This document shows, piece after piece, positions 4,909 through 7,286 of a stretch of 7,286 nt of DNA; the first letter of the stretch is position 1, and each line of letters begins with the position of its first letter. Origin of the DNA: Acidimicrobiia bacterium (GTDB lineage: Bacteria > Actinomycetota > Acidimicrobiia > Acidimicrobiales > Ilumatobacteraceae); contig RFMT01000419.1 in the NCBI GenBank assembly GCA_009927565.1, forward strand, positions 1 to 7,286, written 5' to 3'. The notes beneath the pieces are model-generated. The model ran no database searches. It saw nothing but the letters and a program-made list of their open reading frames with translations, and was not told where the DNA came from. A program made the position numbers and the translations under genes.

Positions 4909-6144
4909 ATGGCGCATTCTGGCAAGTCGGCATTCGAAGAGGTAAATGAAAAGGTTTCTCAGGCCGGTGAAATCCTTGGCATTAAACCAGGAGTAATCTC
5001 CGCGCTAAAAAGTTGTGAACGAGAAGTCACTATCTCGATTCCGCTTCGGCGAGGCAGCGACGTCGAAGTTCTTACCGGCTATCGAGTGCAACATTCGAAT
5101 GCTCGCGGACCCCGCAAAGGCGGAATCCGTTTTCATCAAAATGTCGATCTTGATGAAGTGCGCGCACTGGCATCGTTGATGACTTGGAAGACAGCGCTCA
5201 TTGATGTCCCCTTTGGCGGCGCTAAGGGTGGGGTTGCTGTCGATGCATCTAAATTATCTTCGATTGAAAAAGAAGAGATAGTCCGACGCTGGACACGTTC
5301 ACTCGTTCACGTTCTTGGGCACCATCGTGACATCCCTGCGCCAGATATGGGAACCGATGCAAAAACTATGGCGTGGCTGATGGATGAGTTCCACCGGCTC
5401 GAAGGTTTTCAACCTGCCTGCGTTACTGGAAAACCTGTTGAACTCTTCGGCGCGCCTGGTCGCGAAGAGGCAACGGGTCGTGGCGTTGCCCGAATTGCGG
5501 CGGCGACTCTAGAAGAGCATGGCGTGAATGTGAAGGGTGCAACTGTTGTGGTTCAGGGCTTTGGAAATGTGGGCCGATATGCAGCACTTGTCTGCCATGA
5601 ACTTGGCATGAAGGTCATCGCCGTTTCAGATCTCACCGGCGGAATTACAAACCCAAACGGAATAGATATTGCGGCGATCTTTAGCCATCCGACTTTGGAG
5701 ACTGTCCAGAGCGAAGAGCGAATCAATGCCGGTGAATTGTTAGAAATTAAATGCGATGTCTTGATTCCGGCCGCCTTGGGTGGTGTCATCACAGAAAGTA
5801 ACTGCGGCAAGATCAATGCAGGTTTCATTATTGAAGGTGCCAACCAACCGTTGACGATTGCAGCAGATCTCGAGCTGCGCGGGCAAGGAGTTGTCATCGT
5901 GCCAGATATTTTGGCCAACTCGGGCGGCGTGATGGGTTCATATTTTGAATGGACACAGAACATTCAAGAGTTTTCATGGCCAATTGAGAAGTTTCGTAGC
6001 GAACTCGATGCTCGTATGGAGTTGGCGTTTAGTATCGTCCATCGAGTTTCAAAGAAATACTCGGTTGATCTGCGGACTGCCGCATTTATAGTTTCGGTCG
6101 ACAGAGTGGCTAAGGCCTTTGAGCTACGAGGTTCGCTCGTTTAA
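4909..6144 (+). CDS. gdhA: Glutamate dehydrogenase (Glu/Leu/Phe/Val dehydrogenase family)
   Basis: This is a complete 411-residue enzyme of the hexameric class, catalysing the reversible oxidative deamination of glutamate to 2-oxoglutarate and ammonia with NAD(P). The N-terminal substrate domain shows GPRKGGIRFH (K70), WKTALIDVPFGGAKGG (K94 and K106, the expected substrate and catalytic lysines) and PAPDMGT (D146, the catalytic aspartate). The Rossmann domain carries VVVQGFGNVG (213-222). NSGGVMGSYFEWTQN (337-351) provides S344, at the position where glutamate-specific members have the serine contacting the side-chain carboxylate, which favours glutamate over branched-chain or aromatic substrates. 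The length also fits GDH better than Leu/Phe dehydrogenases (around 350-370). The usual DP after GGAKGG is DA here (D112-A113). NAD versus NADP preference cannot be settled by eye. The gene stands alone, divergent from the TIGR03792 unit and convergent with the protease gene. It is G/T-rich on its coding strand, unlike neighbouring + strand genes. Confidence 0.95.
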   Translation: MAHSGKSAFEEVNEKVSQAGEILGIKPGVISALKSCEREVTISIPLRRGSDVEVLTGYRVQHSNARGPRKGGIRFHQNVDLDEVRALASLMTWKTALIDVPFGGAKGGVAVDASKLSSIEKEEIVRRWTRSLVHVLGHHRDIPAPDMGTDAKTMAWLMDEFHRLEGFQPACVTGKPVELFGAPGREEATGRGVARIAAATLEEHGVNVKGATVVVQGFGNVGRYAALVCHELGMKVIAVSDLTGGITNPNGIDIAAIFSHPTLETVQSEERINAGELLEIKCDVLIPAALGGVITESNCGKINAGFIIEGANQPLTIAADLELRGQGVVIVPDILANSGGVMGSYFEWTQNIQEFSWPIEKFRSELDARMELAFSIVHRVSKKYSVDLRTAAFIVSVDRVAKAFELRGSLV

Positions 6145-6187
6145 TTAAAGTTTTACCAGCATTTTTGTGGCCTACATTAATTTGTTT

Positions 6188-7286
6188 CTAATTGCTGACT
6201 TCGAGCACCACACCTGCGGCGTTCATCGCCTTAGTCGAAATCTTTACCGAGCCCGACGTGAGTGAGGCACCCGCCTGTTCAATCAAACCAACTAGCGAAA
6301 TTGGGCCGTTGCCGTGGTCTGCTGTTGTGTCAACTCGATAAACAACCAAAGTCGCAGTTTTAAGATCTGGCGACCAAGTATTTGGTGCTCGATAGTCGGC
6401 AACAATTGCACTGCTCGCACTTAACGGCACAACCAGCAGTCTCGGCTGAGTGTTCGCTGATTCAGAATTCATCGCCGTCAAATAGTGGCGCGAAGTTGTC
6501 GTCGGGCTTGCGCATCGCACGGCGCTCGACTCAACCCAGCCGGCGAGAAACCGACTCCAACCGCTTAGTTCTGTGCCAGTTTGCGACATTAAGTCCCATT
6601 TGCCGAATGGCGCCACGTTTTGGCTGCTGAACAGATAGAGATCTTCGTAGCCGAGCCACGCATGACCAATTTCGTGCGCGAGAATATTCCAATATGGCAC
6701 GCTGCCACCAAGAATCAACAAGCCCGTAAAGTTTTTGCCAGTTGCATAAGTTGTCGAACCAGCGGGGTGAGCCTGTGCGCTATAAAAGCGATTCGATGGT
6801 GCCGACATAACGGCTACGACGTCAAAACCTGCCGCCGAATTCTTTTGCAAGTAAAGGTCAACAACTTTTCGGTAAAACACGCTGCCATCCCACTGCGGTG
6901 GTGGTGGGTTCGTAAAACCACTGCCTTCGATAGTCGTACCCAAATCGACCCAAGCAGAACTCGGCGCAACCGTGACGCTTACCGACGCGCGCCCACCCGA
7001 CATCGCAACATAGTAAGAATTGGCCTTGGCGTAAGTTGCTTCGATCGAGCGTGCATCGACACTGCTGAAAAATAAGTCGTTGAAATTAACCGGCACAACG
7101 AGCACACGCAGTTGCCCCGTCGCCGACGGAAATTGCGCCGGCCGCGGAAACCCCGACGATCGCGTGCCCGAACCATCGTTGGGGTTATACGTTGCGTCGT
7201 TTATTCGACACTCTTGAACGTTCAAAATTTTGCTTGCATCTGTAAGTTCGCCTTCAACATAGAGCGGTGCAAGCGTGGTTGTTGTC
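6188..7286 (-). CDS. M6-like secreted zinc metalloprotease, N-terminus beyond the window
   Basis: The frame is open through base 7286 and ends at TAG 6188-6190, giving about 365 visible residues. A TTG at 7225 is in frame, but coding continues upstream (ending EGELTDASKI before it), so it is not the start. Motifs, numbered from that TTG, are: strand LRVLVVPVNF (39-48), ANSYYVAMSGGRASVSVTV (68-86), the zinc site HEIGHAWLGYEDLY (184-197, bases 6635-6676), and GKWDLMS (208-214), which matches the conserved G.WDLMS segment after the zinc site in M6 proteases such as immune inhibitor A. H184 and H188 are zinc ligands and E185 the general base. The third ligand is E194 or D195, because the loop is one residue longer than canonical HExxHxxGxxD. 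After residue about 230 lies a beta-rich accessory region. It is presumably exported, but the signal peptide is off-window. The gene converges with gdhA across 43 bp that hold no convincing terminator. Confidence 0.8.
   Translation of the reverse strand, partial: TTTTLAPLYVEGELTDASKILNVQECRINDATYNPNDGSGTRSSGFPRPAQFPSATGQLRVLVVPVNFNDLFFSSVDARSIEATYAKANSYYVAMSGGRASVSVTVAPSSAWVDLGTTIEGSGFTNPPPPQWDGSVFYRKVVDLYLQKNSAAGFDVVAVMSAPSNRFYSAQAHPAGSTTYATGKNFTGLLILGGSVPYWNILAHEIGHAWLGYEDLYLFSSQNVAPFGKWDLMSQTGTELSGWSRFLAGWVESSAVRCASPTTTSRHYLTAMNSESANTQPRLLVVPLSASSAIVADYRAPNTWSPDLKTATLVVYRVDTTADHGNGPISLVGLIEQAGASLTSGSVKISTKAMNAAGVVLEVSN

Noticed and set aside
5553..5963. 136-codon minus-strand frame inside gdhA
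   Set aside because: It is entirely antisense to conserved glutamate dehydrogenase sequence and shows no family resemblance.
6145..6187. Intrinsic terminator between gdhA and the protease gene
   Set aside because: The 43-bp gap is AT-rich, but the best pairing (cca...tgg around a T-run) is only 3 bp, too weak to call.
7223..7225. TTG as the start of the M6-like protease
   Set aside because: The frame stays open to the window edge with protein-like sequence, and the protein would lack a signal peptide. The gene is simply cut by the window.

Overview
The window reads as ordinary bacterial chromosome, densely packed with short transcription units in alternating directions. G+C is roughly half. 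No tRNA, rRNA, insertion sequence, CRISPR array or phage gene is visible. The best guess for the source is a moderate-GC actinobacterium, perhaps a freshwater Acidimicrobiia-type lineage. That rests on the tandem-GNAT protein, the DUF1330-type protein, the DUF1566-type exported protein and several apparently leaderless promoters (TANNNT six bases before the start codon). It is an inference from protein style, not a marker-gene assignment.

Layout, left to right. (1) 1-270 (+) is the C-terminal end of a small nucleotidyltransferase-like protein. (2) 305-1663 (-) encodes an exported protein with two diverged copies of a DUF1566-like domain; it converges with (1) across a short hairpin. (3) 1723-1884 (-) is a 53-residue protein with a CDGSH-like iron-sulfur ligand pattern. 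(4) 1960-2112 (+) is a 50-residue DUF2256 zinc-ribbon-like protein, divergent from (3). (5) 2133-3101 (+) is a tandem-GNAT acetyltransferase, 20 bp after (4). (6) 3204-3923 (+) is a DUF1330-type protein, preceded by a perfect 3 x 9 bp repeat that triplicates the GNAT stop codon. (7) 3932-4420 (-) is a pentapeptide-repeat lipoprotein. (8) 4417-4794 (-) is a TIGR03792-like small alpha/beta protein, translationally coupled to (7) by an ATGA overlap. (9) 4909-6144 (+) is a complete glutamate dehydrogenase. (10) 6188-7286 (-) is an exported M6-like zinc metalloprotease whose N-terminus lies beyond the right edge.

Functionally this is a mixed neighbourhood. It holds one central-metabolism enzyme (glutamate dehydrogenase, joining nitrogen assimilation and 2-oxoglutarate), three envelope or exported proteins (DUF1566-like, pentapeptide lipoprotein, M6 protease) and several small uncharacterised proteins. 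No single pathway links them.

I did not find a convincing new multi-gene system. The points most worth a second look are the two tiny cysteine proteins back to back (one a CDGSH variant with altered spacing), the recurrent TANNNT-N6-start architecture on four genes without a good conventional ribosome site, and the one-residue-longer zinc motif of the protease.
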